This document shows, piece after piece, positions 12,049-21,662 of a DNA stretch of 64,000 nucleotides. Under the pieces are notes generated by a model that ran no database searches, was not told the DNA's origin, and saw nothing but the letters and a program-made list of their open reading frames with translations. Source of the DNA: Nageia nagi (taxonomy: Eukaryota > Pinophyta); the NCBI GenBank assembly GCA_050084985.1, contig JBITNC010000001.1, positions 88,598,001 through 88,662,000 on the forward strand. The letters are read 5' to 3'. The position numbers and the translations under genes are program-made. The stretch's first letter is position 1, and every line of letters begins with the position of its first letter.

Positions 12049-12301
12049 GGAAAATGTGAGAGAATTAAGATGGAAAGGGTTTTGTTTGAATAAAATGGCA
12101 TATGGAAAATTAACTAGATGTGGGTTTCTTTCGCATGAAATTTTAATAACAAAATTGGTATACATGTGTAAAAAATGTGGGAACATTAAGTTAGAAAGGG
12201 TTTTTTTCTTTAACAAAATGGAACATAGACAAATATCTATATGTGGGTTTCCTTCACATGAAACTATGATGAAAACCATGTTAGACATGTATGCAAAATA
12301 G
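12047..12301 (+). pseudogene. PPR-like fragment in a 122-bp tandem duplication
   Basis: An 84-codon open frame contains CGFLSHEILITKLVYM, then KKCGNIKLERVFFFNKME, then CGFPSHETMMKTMLDMYAK. This matches the junction of PPR units (L-V-x-MYAKCGNIKLAR-x-VF-x-KM). At DNA level TGGGTTT plus flanks recurs at 12121 and 12243, a 122-bp tandem pair, and a third related copy is at about 10406-10475 in front of the larger PPR fragment. The open frame starts beside a TA microsatellite and has no organellar targeting sequence. The opposite strand is also open here (11950-12330), a by-product of low stop density; the plus-strand reading is the meaningful one. A residual piece of the same PPR gene is the best explanation. 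Confidence 0.6.
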
Positions 12302-12371
12302 GACATGGAAAAATGGTTTTTGTTCTTCATACCTTGACCACTATGGTGATGGAGTCATATACCTTGTGCTT

Positions 12372-12640
12372 GATGCCTTTCTCACCCTCTTTTCCTCATA
12401 TTTGTAAGGTTTTCTACCAATTCATGACTTATTATTATTGTATTAACAATGCAAAACTAGTATGGTTGAGCTTCATGAAAATTAGATGAAGAAAAATATA
12501 GTGCTATGAATGTTTACATTGACTAGTATGGTTCTAAAGCCATCCATCTTACTCACCCTCTTTTCCTCCTATTTTTTATGCACAATACATGTAGGGTTGA
12601 CCTTCTTAGTTATGCTAATACTAGATACATAACACTAGCT
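12372..12640 (+). repeat. CACTA-internal repeat, copies 5 and 6
   Basis: CTCACCCTCTTTTCCTC occurs near 12381 and 12551. Each is followed within 40-70 bp by a TATGGTTGA(G/C)CTTC or GTAGGGTTGACCTTCT unit. This is a direct repeat of about 170 bp spacing that includes the last two copies of the 60-bp family. Confidence 0.65.
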
Positions 12641-13016
12641 ATGAATTAGTACCTCGATCAATTCATAGGAAATGGTAATGGCTATGTTAATATATCATCT
12701 AGTTGGAGTGTAAGTAATCTCTTTCGCCTATGCATGAAGTGGGAGCAAAATATCTATCACAGTGTGTGGGAACCATGAAACTAAATATTTTTATGAGCCA
12801 TCAAATTTTGCAATATTCTTGCTATTATTTCTTCCCCTTTTAAGGCAATTGATATTTATGATGATATTTAACTATTTTTGTATCGTATTTTAGGGTAGTT
12901 AATTACCACCATCAAAATATAACTTATATATACACATAAAATAATGGTTTATAATTTTCCATCAAGACTATCATTTAATATATAATACGATAATAGTTTT
13001 CAAGCATCGTTAAAGA

Positions 13017-13061
13017 ATTATTATAAATTATCCATCCTCTAAGCTCAATTTTCTTATAGTG
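13017..13061 (-). repeat. CACTA right terminal inverted repeat
   Basis: It ends ...TTCTTATAGTG at 13061 and is the inverted partner of 5201-5245. It is followed by the target duplication ATA. Confidence 0.85.
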
Positions 13062-13110
13062 ATATATATCTATATCTATATATATATATATATATATATT
13101 ATAATATATA
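13062..13110. repeat. TA-rich microsatellite at CACTA insertion site
   Basis: (TA)n with short TATC interruptions directly abuts the right end of the CACTA element and lies within the interrupted LTR. The related LTR (minus strand, near 22260) reads ATTATATATGG here, so the run expanded in this copy. Confidence 0.85.
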
Positions 13111-13543
13111 TCTCTTGAAAACCTTGACAATATATTTAGATATCACCTACCAAGATTGGAATTTATTACACTCAAGGGCTATCTTCCACTCCTTCATGAA
13201 ATACATTGAGATTTAGTTCACTAGATACTATATTTGGGATTAGTTTTCTAAGGCTTCATAATACCTCCAATATCAACTCTATAGACATAGGTAATTTACA
13301 TCTTCATATCCAAATTCCCAATTATCCCTTCTTATTGAATCGAATTTGAATAGCTACTCAAAGATTATCAAGATAAGAAAATATGTATTTACCATTCCTT
13401 TCTCATAGGTTTGTTAATCTTTATATTACTATCATATTCATATATTTTAGGCATCATAGGCAATAAGCTACATAGTATGTTTGTAATATAAGTATATATA
13501 TCTTAGAAACACCATAACATCTAGTTAGGATTGCATTTTATCA
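13065..13543 (+). mobile_element. Gypsy-family LTR, right part (after CACTA)
   Basis: It resumes the LTR interrupted at 5200. ATCACCTACCAAGATTGGAA at about 13142 aligns with the CACCTATAAAGATTGGGATT block of the LTR at 21663-22451, read on its minus strand. The copy ends GGATTGCATTTTATCA at 13543, matching the terminal TTGCATTTTATCA of the other LTR, so the LTR has TGATA...TATCA ends. Confidence 0.75.
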
Positions 13544-13547
13544 TTGA

Positions 13548-13860
13548 TACCCACCTTAAGGTTTTTTATCAATTTCCATCTTTACCAATAATGACATCTT
13601 TAGGTGCATGTAATTTTTATTTTGTGGAACTAGTTTAAAATCCTCATGGACTACAAAATTATGCATAACTAAACTAAGATAAATACAAGGCATATCATCT
13701 TATGAATATGATAATACTTAACAAAATTTTATCATGAAATTGTAATACCCAATCCTTTCCTACCTATCAGATAATGCTCCTAACTTTATCAACTTAGGAT
13801 CTTCATGAGATCTTATATTCAAATTCATAAAAACTTCATTAAGGCAAGTTGGCTCATTAC
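13548..13860 (-). pseudogene. Gypsy reverse transcriptase, N-terminal piece
   Basis: The minus strand gives NEVFMNLNIRSHEDPKLIKL, then after a frame change DDMPCIYLSLVMHNFVVHED, then KMSLLVKMEIDKK. These follow the order of the region that joins protease to RT in plant gypsy polyproteins (a D-x-FAW-YDDMPGID-like block, then V-x-EE-x-KLL). The RT catalytic YxDD motif lies beyond the truncation and is absent. The sequence abuts the LTR end at 13543 in opposite orientation. Confidence 0.7.
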
Positions 13861-14999
13861 ATAGCCAAGGAGGGATTAACAATGCACCTAGTCCTTCCAC
13901 ATGATTGGAATAAGTATGCCATACTTTTGAAAACTTTAGATATTAGCTACCTAATAGTAACCCTACTCCTACAGTTGAATTTTTGAAATGGGATTAATGT
14001 AGAAGGAAGGAACCTTATCTGGTCTCAACCTCAAATCCAAAATAGGATTAGGTTTGAAATTTTTTCCTTACCTTTCTTTTGGTATGAATTTTTGGAAACT
14101 TATTTCTTGTTCCTATACTATCTAGAGAATTACATCATCTATTTCAAATATACCCAAGTAAAAGCAACTTGATGAGAATTTGGTTATACACATTGAATCA
14201 CTCTCTAATCTACTAGTGTTAATATTGTCAACATTCATGAACTTATGCCTTGTTCTAGATCCTTTTTGTATCATAAGTTTTTAATATTTACACCATTCCT
14301 AATAGTTCATCCTTTGAATTTGAATTTTCACTTTATTACCCTAATCTCTTTGAATTTGAAGTAAAACTTGTCTCATTATTTATACCATGTCCTACCCTAC
14401 TTCTATTCTACACACCCATTATAGGTGGGCTCTTAAAATTTCATAAATGGATTCTATTCCTTGATAATTTTTTATGCAAGCTTCTCCTTTATACTTATTA
14501 ATTCCTAAGTAATTTGAAATAAAAGGTGTATTAATGAACATATCATTACTTACTTGGGATTGGTTTTTCTTTTTCTTCTTCTTTTTCCTCCTCTTCTATT
14601 TATGTCTAATGAATCATTCTTCCTCTATACTTGACCTTTCACCCTTAGAATCATCTGATGAACTCTTTTCATTATAAAGTACCTCTTAAAAATATTTTCA
14701 TTGACTTTACATACATGTACAACAAATTTTATTCCTCTAAGAGTATTTATGTTGGAGATCTTTTATCTAATATTAATTAAATTCATTAATTGAGTTTGTG
14801 ATATTTTAATCTTTAAATATTCACATTCCCATGTTAGTTTCTTCAATCTCAAGTTTATTTTTCTTTCCTTGTATTTCTTTTTTATTTTAATATAAGGGAT
14901 GAAAGTATATTCTACCTATACAATCATGCTCTCTAGAATATTTTCTATCTTGATTATGTAAACTTGTTTTTTTATTAAAACTTTAGGCATTTATACAAG
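13861..14999 (-). other. Gypsy polyprotein spacer, very decayed
   Basis: This lies between the protease block and the RT start of the minus-strand gypsy. One open piece near 14560-14640 is Lys/Arg-rich. I cannot place a G-patch or an extra RNase H in it with confidence. Confidence 0.45.
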
Positions 15000-15290
15000 G
15001 TTGAAGAAATTGCTCCCATGTTATGAATCTATGGTCTCCCTAATAAGATGTTATATGAATGTTTTTAATCCATAATATGTTTTTATTTACATAGTATTTA
15101 TTCTTACCTTTATTTGGAGATAAATGTAGCCAATAAATTATTTCATTAAACTCCTTAGGGAATTTGAGTTAGAAAACATTGATACCTAAACCAATATCAA
15201 CCAATTCTTCCTTTCAATTCTTCCCATTAATTTTTATATGTATGTACAATGTGAAGATACAATCTATGACCTCTTGTGAAGGTATCTTCA
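15000..15290 (-). pseudogene. Gypsy aspartic protease region
   Basis: The minus strand reads CIFTLYIHIKINGKN, then LVDIGLGINVF, then about 50 codons on HSYNILLGRP, IHNMGAISSTLYKCLKF. LVDIGLGINV corresponds to the D-T/S-G-A active site of retroviral-type proteases, with Thr replaced by Ile and Ala by Leu, so it is inactive. SYNILLGRP-x-IH is the conserved closing motif of plant gypsy proteases. The protease cuts the Gag-Pol polyprotein inside the virus-like particle. Confidence 0.75.
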
Positions 15291-15313
15291 TCATCAAATT
15301 GTACCATATGAAC

Positions 15314-15646
15314 CTATATAAAAGACTTAAAACTATCTACAAATTCACTTATTGGTATGCTAGAATCAACAAGTTCACCATCTAATGGATTGAATAAAGC
15401 CTTTCTATGTCTATTAGATGTCATAATCAACTCATACATTCTAATCTTACATTGATTATTTTTCAATTGGTTAACATAGTCATATTTGAAATTTTCATTA
15501 GGAAGAGTATGAGATACATTACCTATAGTAATTATAGAAGGATTAGGAATACCTCTTTTCTTGATTCTTGTGGCCACATTGTACTCCTCTTCTAAATATG
15601 ATGAAGGGTCTTCTTCCTCTTTACCATGGATAACCATGTTAACCAT
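15314..15646 (-). pseudogene. Gypsy gag-protease junction, open frame
   Basis: An open frame of 110 codons on the minus strand begins MVNMVIHGKEEED and contains YDYVNQLKNNQCKIRMYELI and SNRHRKALFNPLDGE. The Y-D-x-x-x-QLK, I-x-x-YEL-L, S-x-x-H-R-K-AL-x-x-L-x-G pattern occurs just before the protease in Tat-type gypsy polyproteins of plants. It is the longest intact piece of this element. Confidence 0.75.
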
Positions 15647-16090
15647 ATTAAATATTTTTTGAATATATTAATTGGAAAAAGGATTTATCATTTACCAATA
15701 TTTATATTCAAATATTCCAATAAAATATTTATTTCAATATTTTGTTTAAATACAAACAATTATTGCTATGATTACCAACTTTTACTTGATAATATGCACA
15801 AAATATTCCTAGCATATACCAACTAGGCATTTCCTCATTATATCTCATTTTTCCTTTAATCCTTTTAATTAAACCTTTTTTAAACAATATTTAAACATTT
15901 TTTTAATATAAATAGGAATATTTATGATGTTATTTATCTTTATCTTTTCTTAAGGTTTTTTATTATTGATCTTAGTTGCATTAACCTTTTTTTCTTCCTT
16001 CTTTTGGCATGTATTTTTAGGAAAATCTTTGCTTGAAGATGCATACTTGATTTTCCCTACTTGTACCATGTGTTTTTCCTTTTTGATGAG
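15647..16090 (-). pseudogene. Gypsy gag C-terminal part with zinc-knuckle remnant
   Basis: On the minus strand around 15800-15720 there is a CAYYQVKVGNHSNNCLYLNK-like stretch: Cys, then His and Cys at the spacing of the C-x-YH-x-x-x-GH-x-T-x-x-C knuckle of Tat-type gag. The rest is Lys-rich and degraded. The copia element interrupts gag at 16091-16095. Confidence 0.55.
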
Positions 16091-16095
16091 CATAC
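16091..16095. repeat. Target duplication CATAC (left)
   Basis: CATAC directly precedes the copia LTR at 16096, and the same five bases follow the other LTR at 20822-20826. Confidence 0.8.
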
Positions 16096-16295
16096 TATTG
16101 GAGAGAAGCCAAAAATTGATATTCCATTATTGAGAATTAAATACAATAGAGAGTGAGTTACATTCCTATAGAGATAATAGAATTACCCATAAACCCTAAT
16201 ATTAAAATATGAGACATTAGTATTAAGAATAATGTATTTATTAAAAATGTAGATACCTAAAATATCCATTATTATCTAATGTATTATTTCTAATA
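16096..16295 (-). repeat. Copia 3' LTR
   Basis: It aligns along its whole length with 20618-20821; shared blocks are ATATTCCATTATTGAGA, GAGTTACATTC, ATAGAGATAAT and ATATGAGACATTAGTAT. The LTRs differ at many sites, so the insertion is old. Confidence 0.9.
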
Positions 16296-16304
16296 CTCCC
16301 CCAT
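16296..16304 (-). promoter_or_regulatory. Copia polypurine tract
   Basis: On the minus strand ATGGGGGAG is directly joined to the start of the 3' LTR. Confidence 0.8.
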
Positions 16305-16309
16305 AATAC

Positions 16310-16830
16310 ATTAGATCTTTAGAGGACATGAGAGGAAGCTTTGAAAGTATTTAAATTTTCCACTATCAAGAGATTTGGTGAAGATATCTACAATTTGCTC
16401 TTTCATGGAAATGTACTAGAGCTAAATGTTATGTAATGAAACATGATCCTGAATGAAGTGCACTTGTATTTCAATGTATTTGGTGTGATTATGAAAATAA
16501 TGATTTCATACTAGTTTCAATACGCCTTGATTATCGTAATGCATAACTATAGTTTGTGTTTGTAGAATTCCAATATCTATCAAAACACAAAGTAACCATA
16601 CTGGTTCATAAATAGTATCTCCTATAGAATGATATTTTGACTCTATGGTAGATTTGGATGTGATGCTTTACTTCTTAATACCCCATGAAATTGGTCTAGA
16701 TCCAAGGAAGAACACATATCCTATCATCGATCTTCTAGCATCCCAGGATCCTCCATAATCTACATCCATGTATCTAGACAAGATGAACTTATTATTCTTC
16801 TTATGCTTTAGGCCATAATAATTAGTGCCA
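16310..16830 (-). pseudogene. Copia RNase H domain
   Basis: The minus strand reads DYGGSWDARRSMIGYVFFLG, then RPISWGIKK, then TSKSTIESKYHSI, and further on HNHTKYIEIQVHFIQD and KEQIVDIFTKSL. These are the ordered landmarks of copia RNase H: D-W-A-G-D-R-S-x-GY-F, WxSKKQ-T-x-x-S-x-E-A-E-Y, and the HTKHI-H-F-R tail. The domain degrades the RNA strand during reverse transcription. It ends just before the polypurine tract, the normal position. Stops at former Gln and Trp codons inactivate it. Confidence 0.85.
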
Positions 16831-17830
16831 TGGATGTACCTCAAAACATGCTTTACTACAATCTAGTGGGCCTTCTTTGTTTCATACATAAATCTTGAAA
16901 GATAGCTAATGACATATCAAATATCTAGCCTAGTGTATGCTAGGTAAATTAACCCTCCAATTAGTTGATGGTAGAGAGTTGAATCTATCAATAGAGAACA
17001 ATCATGGCATGAAAAATGCAAAATAGGTTCAATTGGCATGGATATTGTATTGCATTATGTCATCTTTAATTTCTCCAATAGCTTCTTATTGTACTACATA
17101 TATGAAACAAATATATGGTCTTACATCTACCAGACCTCTAATCCAAGGTAATAATGAAGTATTTAACCAAGGTTTATCATTTGACCTCTAATACAAGGTA
17201 ATAATGAGGTTTATCATGTTGAATGATCATTTTAGGTCATATTTACAAGATAGGATCAACTTTTGAGTACTTCCTATGATAACCAGATCATCAACATAAA
17301 CTACAACTATGACAATCTCTCCCCCATGTTGCTGAAGGTAGAGGTTAGGATCATATGGAATCCTCTTGAAGTCATGTTATAGTAGATGGGAATCAATTTT
17401 CATATATAAAGGTTGAGGAGCCTATTTCAAACCATACAAAGACTTGATCAATATACACACTTTTAATTTTCTTGGATCAATCATAAATCCTTCAGGTTGC
17501 TGCATGTAAACTTCTTCTTCTAAGTCTCCATTTAGGAAGGAATTTTTCACATCCATTTGATGGAATTTCCATCCAAATTGTGTTATCATCACAAAAGTAA
17601 TTTTGATGGTATTCATTTTAGCTATGGGAGAAAAAGTATCATAATTGATACCTTCCTATTGAGCATACCCTTTGGTAATGATTCAATCCTTGTACTTTTC
17701 AAGTGTACCATCAGCTTTGTACTTGGGTTTGAACACCCATTTACATCCAATAACCTTCTTCCTTGGTGAAAGATCTACCAACTTCCATGTGCCATTTTTC
17801 GTCAATGCATCATACTTAGCCTACAAGGTT
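16831..17830 (-). pseudogene. Copia reverse transcriptase
   Basis: Ordered landmarks on the minus strand are LTKNGTWKLVDLSPRKKVIG and CKWVFKPKYKADGTLEKYK near 17780-17700, then [20 protein letters not shown] and MQQPEGF in an open frame at 17616-17422, and GEIVIVVVYVDDLVI near 17330-17285. YVDD is the catalytic aspartate pair and is still present. Scattered stops elsewhere make it inactive. The order and spacing are those of a full copia RT. Confidence 0.92.
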
Positions 17831-19000
17831 GACTTTTAATGCAATAGCTTAATAGCTTCATGAACCATATTAGGTCTAGGTGTATTTACAACTATGTTCA
17901 TCAGTGCCAAATTCACTTCTTCATGAGCCATACTTTGTGTCCTTGGTATAGAAGTCAAAGTATCTAGTGGAGTACTTAAATTTAAATCCTATAGTGTATT
18001 TTGGTACCACTTAAGTCTTTGAGGTGGCAAATTGATTACTAGAGCTTCTCTCTCATCATCATAATTGATTATGTAGCCACTCTTAGGTTTAGGAACCTCT
18101 ATAGGTGGACTAATTGAAGAATCATCAATCTCATAAAATATTACATCTCTACTAATATAAGTATTTTAAGTAGTAGTATATATGACTCTATAGGATTTGG
18201 ATTCATTGTTGTACCAAAGAAGAATGCATCTCTTTGATTTGTCATCAATATTCTTCCTTTTCTCCTTAGGAATGTGCATGTAGGTAGTACAACCAAACAC
18301 TCAAAGATGTTATATATCTAGTTGCTCTCCTAGCCATGATTCTTTAAGTGTCATCCCATCAAGAGCTTTTATGTATGCCCTATTCAATAGATATGTGGTA
18401 GTATTCACTAATTTAACCAAAAATATCCCATCCATTTTTGTATCTTTTAGCATATTTCTTGCTATTTACATAATGGTTCGATTTTGTCATTCACAAACTC
18501 CATTTTGCTATGGTGTGTAGGATGTGGTCAGCTATCACCAAATTCCATGCTACTTCAAAAATGCAAAAAACTCATTTGATAAGTATTCCCCCCCTTGATT
18601 TAAGTAGAGAACATTTATGTGATGAGAAGTTTGTTTCTCCATGAGTGCCTTAAATTCCTTGAAGTAGGGAAATGTTTGATCTTTTGTCTTCAAGAAATAC
18701 ACCCACATTTTTCTAGAGTAATCATCAATAAATAACAAGAAGTATCTGAGTCTAGAAATACTAGCCTATATGGGATAGCATAGATTAGTATGGATCATAT
18801 CAATAGGTCCTTTAGCAAGATGTGTGTTATCATCAAACAAGATTCTATGCTATTTTGTTGCTATACAAGTACAACAAACATTAGTAAAAGAAGAGAAGGA
18901 AGACCATGTACCATATCCTTTTTTCAAAAAGTGATTAGGTAGTTTGGATTCATGTGTATGAATCTATGGTGCTGAAGAGTGGTGACATTCAAAACATGAA
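17831..19000 (-). pseudogene. Copia integrase
   Basis: The open frame 18738-18550 reads MLFIDDYSRKMWVYFLKTKD and later LYLNQGGEYLSNEF. FIDDYSR-x-x-WVYFLK with a downstream DNGGEYLSNEF is the copia integrase core; here the second catalytic Asp of the L-x-x-DNGGE block reads as LNQGGE, so an acidic residue is lost. Downstream, around 18300, a CTYMHIPKEKRK-like stretch fits the C-terminal part. Integrase inserts the cDNA copy into the host chromosome. Confidence 0.9.
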
Positions 19001-19690
19001 CATTGAGTTCCTAGTTTTTGAAAGCCACAACATCAAGCAGAAACATTCTCCCAATTCCTTTTGCTTTTGCTACAATTTGGCATCCTTTGGACTTATCACA
19101 AATGAAGCAAACCTTTTCTCCTTTCATGGTATCAAACTCCACTTTCATATTTTTTTCTAACATTTGGGTAACTGATAGGATGTTCTTTTTTATCTTTAGC
19201 ATATACAAGACCTCTTTGAACTGATAGTTATTCTTTCCAAGTCAGCCATGAACATCACCCCTACCTTCAATTTCATGGGATGTATCATCACACAATTAAA
19301 CTTGAAAAGGATTTGCATTATCATACAAGGAAAAAAACCAATCCTTTCAGCCATACATGTTATTGGAAGCACCAAAATAAATATACCAATTGGAGGAGAC
19401 TGATGGTTCTCTTGATGAATAAAATCAAGATCGCTAACATATTCAATAACTTGATCAACATTAATGACAACATTGTCCTAATGTTTCCTTCATTAAGGTC
19501 ATATTTGTTTTGACTCCCCTTGATTCTAAGGGTTTTTCCCTTTTTTATTTTTTATTCTTATTGCTCAAAGAGCCTTGAGCAAAATAATTGTATGAATAAT
19601 CTTGTAATTCATTCCCTTTCTTACCACAAATCATGTAACTTTTCTTTTGCTTATCATTGGATTGCTAAGTCTCCAACTACAAATAGTTGA
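19001..19690 (-). pseudogene. Copia zinc knuckle, protease and GAG-pre-integrase
   Basis: Near 19660-19590 the minus strand gives SYMICGKKGNELQD, a weathered C-x-x-C-x4-H-x4-C knuckle. Near 19370 FGASNNMYG corresponds to the protease active site D-S-G-A-S-x-H-M, with Asp-Ser changed. The open frame 19208-19011 reads NILSVTQMLEKNMKVEFDT, then CFICDKSKGCQIVAKAKGIG, the GAG-pre-integrase region that always follows protease in copia. Confidence 0.85.
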
Positions 19691-20606
19691 TCTATGGTAT
19701 TATATGTTGGGTTTACTATTGATTTCCTTCATTCCATTATTATAAAATTCTCATTTTCACAACAATGTTATAGTGGATGATAGTATTTAGTGAGAGGAAA
19801 CATACATGCTGAGGCTATGAGTGAGTCAAGTGTTGGGTGGAGGAGAATGGATCATTTCCTAGTGTTCTATGGACTTTGTAGGACATTAGTAGGCTATTTG
19901 GAAAATAAGGGGTGGAATCTATTGCATTGCTATTTCAAAGGCTAACTAGTAGCATAGTGATATGAATATCACACTCAACAAACAAGCATAGCTAGGCTAG
20001 AAGTTAGCATGCTAAGAAACATTTTTTCTTTTTGCTGGAGACTATGATCGAGGGAAGTGAGGAGATAGGTTTTGGATGGAAAGAGAACACACATGGTTCA
20101 AAATGGAGGATAGCCCTAGGGAAGCCCTATTTGCTGCATTTTAAAATAGATGCACACTACTTTCATTGGGTATGCATGCAGTCTTGGCAAGAAAATAGTA
20201 GGCACTTGCTATTGGATCTTTGTTGGACATGATTTGGTTGGGTTTCTCATGTGGTGGAGGTTCTTTTTGCATGGGCATAGATTGAATATGATTATGAAGG
20301 AGAATATTTTACTAGGTAGGAAAATTCTTCAAAATTTCAATGTGTCTTCAAAGTCTACAAACTACTCTCTCTAGTTTTCAAACTCTATTTCATAGAATGG
20401 TTGCAATGAAGATTATCAGAGGTTGGGAGGGAGGGAGAGATCAATATATCTTCTCCTCTGTTTCTCTCAAATCTTGATCATAGAATTGCTATGACTCAAG
20501 GATCTTCTTTGTACTTCACTTTCTCAACACAATTAACCCTAAACTATGGAAAGCAACCATAGCTTCATTGGGAGATTGAGCAGAGCAGGAAGATAATGCA
20601 ATTTTT
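19691..20606 (-). other. Copia leader where gag is expected
   Basis: Gag should lie here, between the primer site and the zinc knuckle, but I cannot find its usual landmarks in any minus-strand frame. Plus-strand open frames (20032-20374) have no recognisable motif. Either gag has decayed beyond recognition or this copy carries unrelated sequence in its place. Confidence 0.5.
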
Positions 20607-20617
20607 CTTTGATACCA
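20607..20617 (-). promoter_or_regulatory. Copia primer-binding site (initiator Met tRNA)
   Basis: On the minus strand TGGTATCAAAG directly follows the LTR end. It matches the start of the usual TGGTATCAGAGC site, complementary to the 3' end of initiator tRNA-Met, with one G-to-A change. Confidence 0.85.
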
Positions 20618-20821
20618 TATTGGATATAAATCATAAATTAATATTCCATTATTGAGAAGGGTTTAAATACAATATATAGGGAGTTACATTCTCATAGAGA
20701 TAATGAAATTACCCATAAAATCTATTATAAAAATATGAGACATTAGTATAAACACTAATGTATTTATTAAACATGTAGATACCTAAAGTATCCACTATTA
20801 TCTAATGTATCATTTATAATA
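20618..20821 (-). repeat. Copia 5' LTR
   Basis: Partner of 16096-16295. It is bordered inside by the primer site and outside by the target duplication CATAC at 20822-20826. Confidence 0.9.
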
Positions 20822-20826
20822 CATAC

Positions 20827-21662
20827 AAGTCATATCCATGATGGATCCTTCATGTAATCAATGGTAGTAAATTTAAAAAGAGGCATAATATTTTCTATGA
20901 AAAGTTTTGATATGTTATTTTTTGAAAGGGAAGCATCCAATGGTCTCCATATCTTTTAAAATATTGGCATAAATATTTTTAATCTTTCATTTTCTCCTTT
21001 ATTAAAATATATTATATATCAAGCTAAGATTCCTTTGAATATTACATTTGAAATGAATCTTGAATAGTTTCCTTATATGAGAATATGAAGTGATAGATCT
21101 TGGATCGAAAGTATACAATCATTTTCTTGCTTCATCAGTAAGGCTAAAAGGAAAATACATGGATTTTAAATTGTTGTTTATCCTAAATTTGACCTCCATA
21201 ATATATTCAAATACTTATAGCTACACATTATGGTATCCTTCTCTATTTAATTTTTCAAGCTTTGTTTCTTTTTTTGAGTTGAGAAGAGTGTTTCAAATTT
21301 TTTCACTCAAAGAATTTCATTTTTCTTCCTAAACTTATCCTCCCATATTTTGGCATATACCATTGATATTATTTCACATCATATTTTTTAATGTTATATC
21401 CTTCTTGAGGATAATCATTAATTCTTCTAGTAGTGTTGGGTATATAGTTTTGAAGTTCATTTATGAACTCGGCTTTAAGAATTACTTGCATATTGTTAAA
21501 TCTTTCCATTTCAATCACACTGATCATAAGATTTAATAATTAAATTCTTCAAAAAATACTAATATTTTTGGATGATAATAATATAAAAATTTATACATCA
21601 ATATTTATCAAGCCCTAATTTAAAATTTGAAAATGAAAGAGTCAGGTTCACTAATATGTAGA
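20827..21662 (-). pseudogene. Gypsy gag (capsid) and leader
   Basis: The minus strand reads KSMYFPFSLTDEARKWLYTF followed by DPRSITSYSHI near 21170-21060. This is the core of retrotransposon gag: L-x-x-FPFSL-x-x-A-x-x-W-L-x-x-L-x-x-x-SI-x-SW. Gag forms the particle that packages the RNA. Upstream, 21540-21662 is an AT-rich leader after the LTR end. The reading frame is cut at 20826 by the nested copia and continues beyond 16090. Confidence 0.75.

Larger units (their letters stand above)
5201..13061. mobile_element. CACTA (En/Spm-type) transposon, complete ends
   Basis: The left end is CACTACACAAAATTAGACTT at 5201. The reverse complement of the right end, read inward from 13061, is CACTATAAGAAAATTGAGCT. 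Both continue with a matching TTA-AGGATG block, giving an imperfect terminal inverted repeat of about 29 bp. The trinucleotide ATA flanks both ends (5198-5200 and 13062-13064), the 3-bp target duplication typical of this superfamily. Subterminal copies of an ATTATAAACCATC-like motif occur in both orientations near each end. The interrupted host sequence, a gypsy LTR, resumes right after the element. I find no recognisable TNP2-type transposase, so the copy is probably non-autonomous. The interior carries PPR gene fragments, an unidentified decayed gene and private repeats, as expected of an element that has captured host DNA. Confidence 0.85.
16096..20821 (-). mobile_element. Ty1/copia retrotransposon, structurally complete, minus strand
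   Basis: Two LTRs of about 200 bp (16096-16295 and 20618-20821), a polypurine tract (ATGGGGGAG on the minus strand) touching the 3' LTR, a primer site TGGTATCAAAG touching the 5' LTR, and 5-bp target duplications CATAC on both sides. Domain order on the minus strand is zinc knuckle, protease, integrase, RT, RNase H, as in copia. The coding parts carry many stops, so it cannot move by itself. It interrupts the gag of the surrounding gypsy element and is therefore younger. LTR ends read TATTA...CAATA where intact elements normally have TG...CA, which fits C-to-T decay. Confidence 0.92.

Noticed and set aside
11950-12330. 126-codon minus-strand open frame
   Set aside because: It is antisense to the PPR-like frame at 12047-12301 and includes a (TA)n-encoded IYIYIYI run; the plus-strand reading matches PPR units.
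20032-20374. Two overlapping plus-strand open frames within the copia leader
   Set aside because: They oppose the element's direction, share no motif with any family I know, and overlap each other in different frames, as chance frames do.
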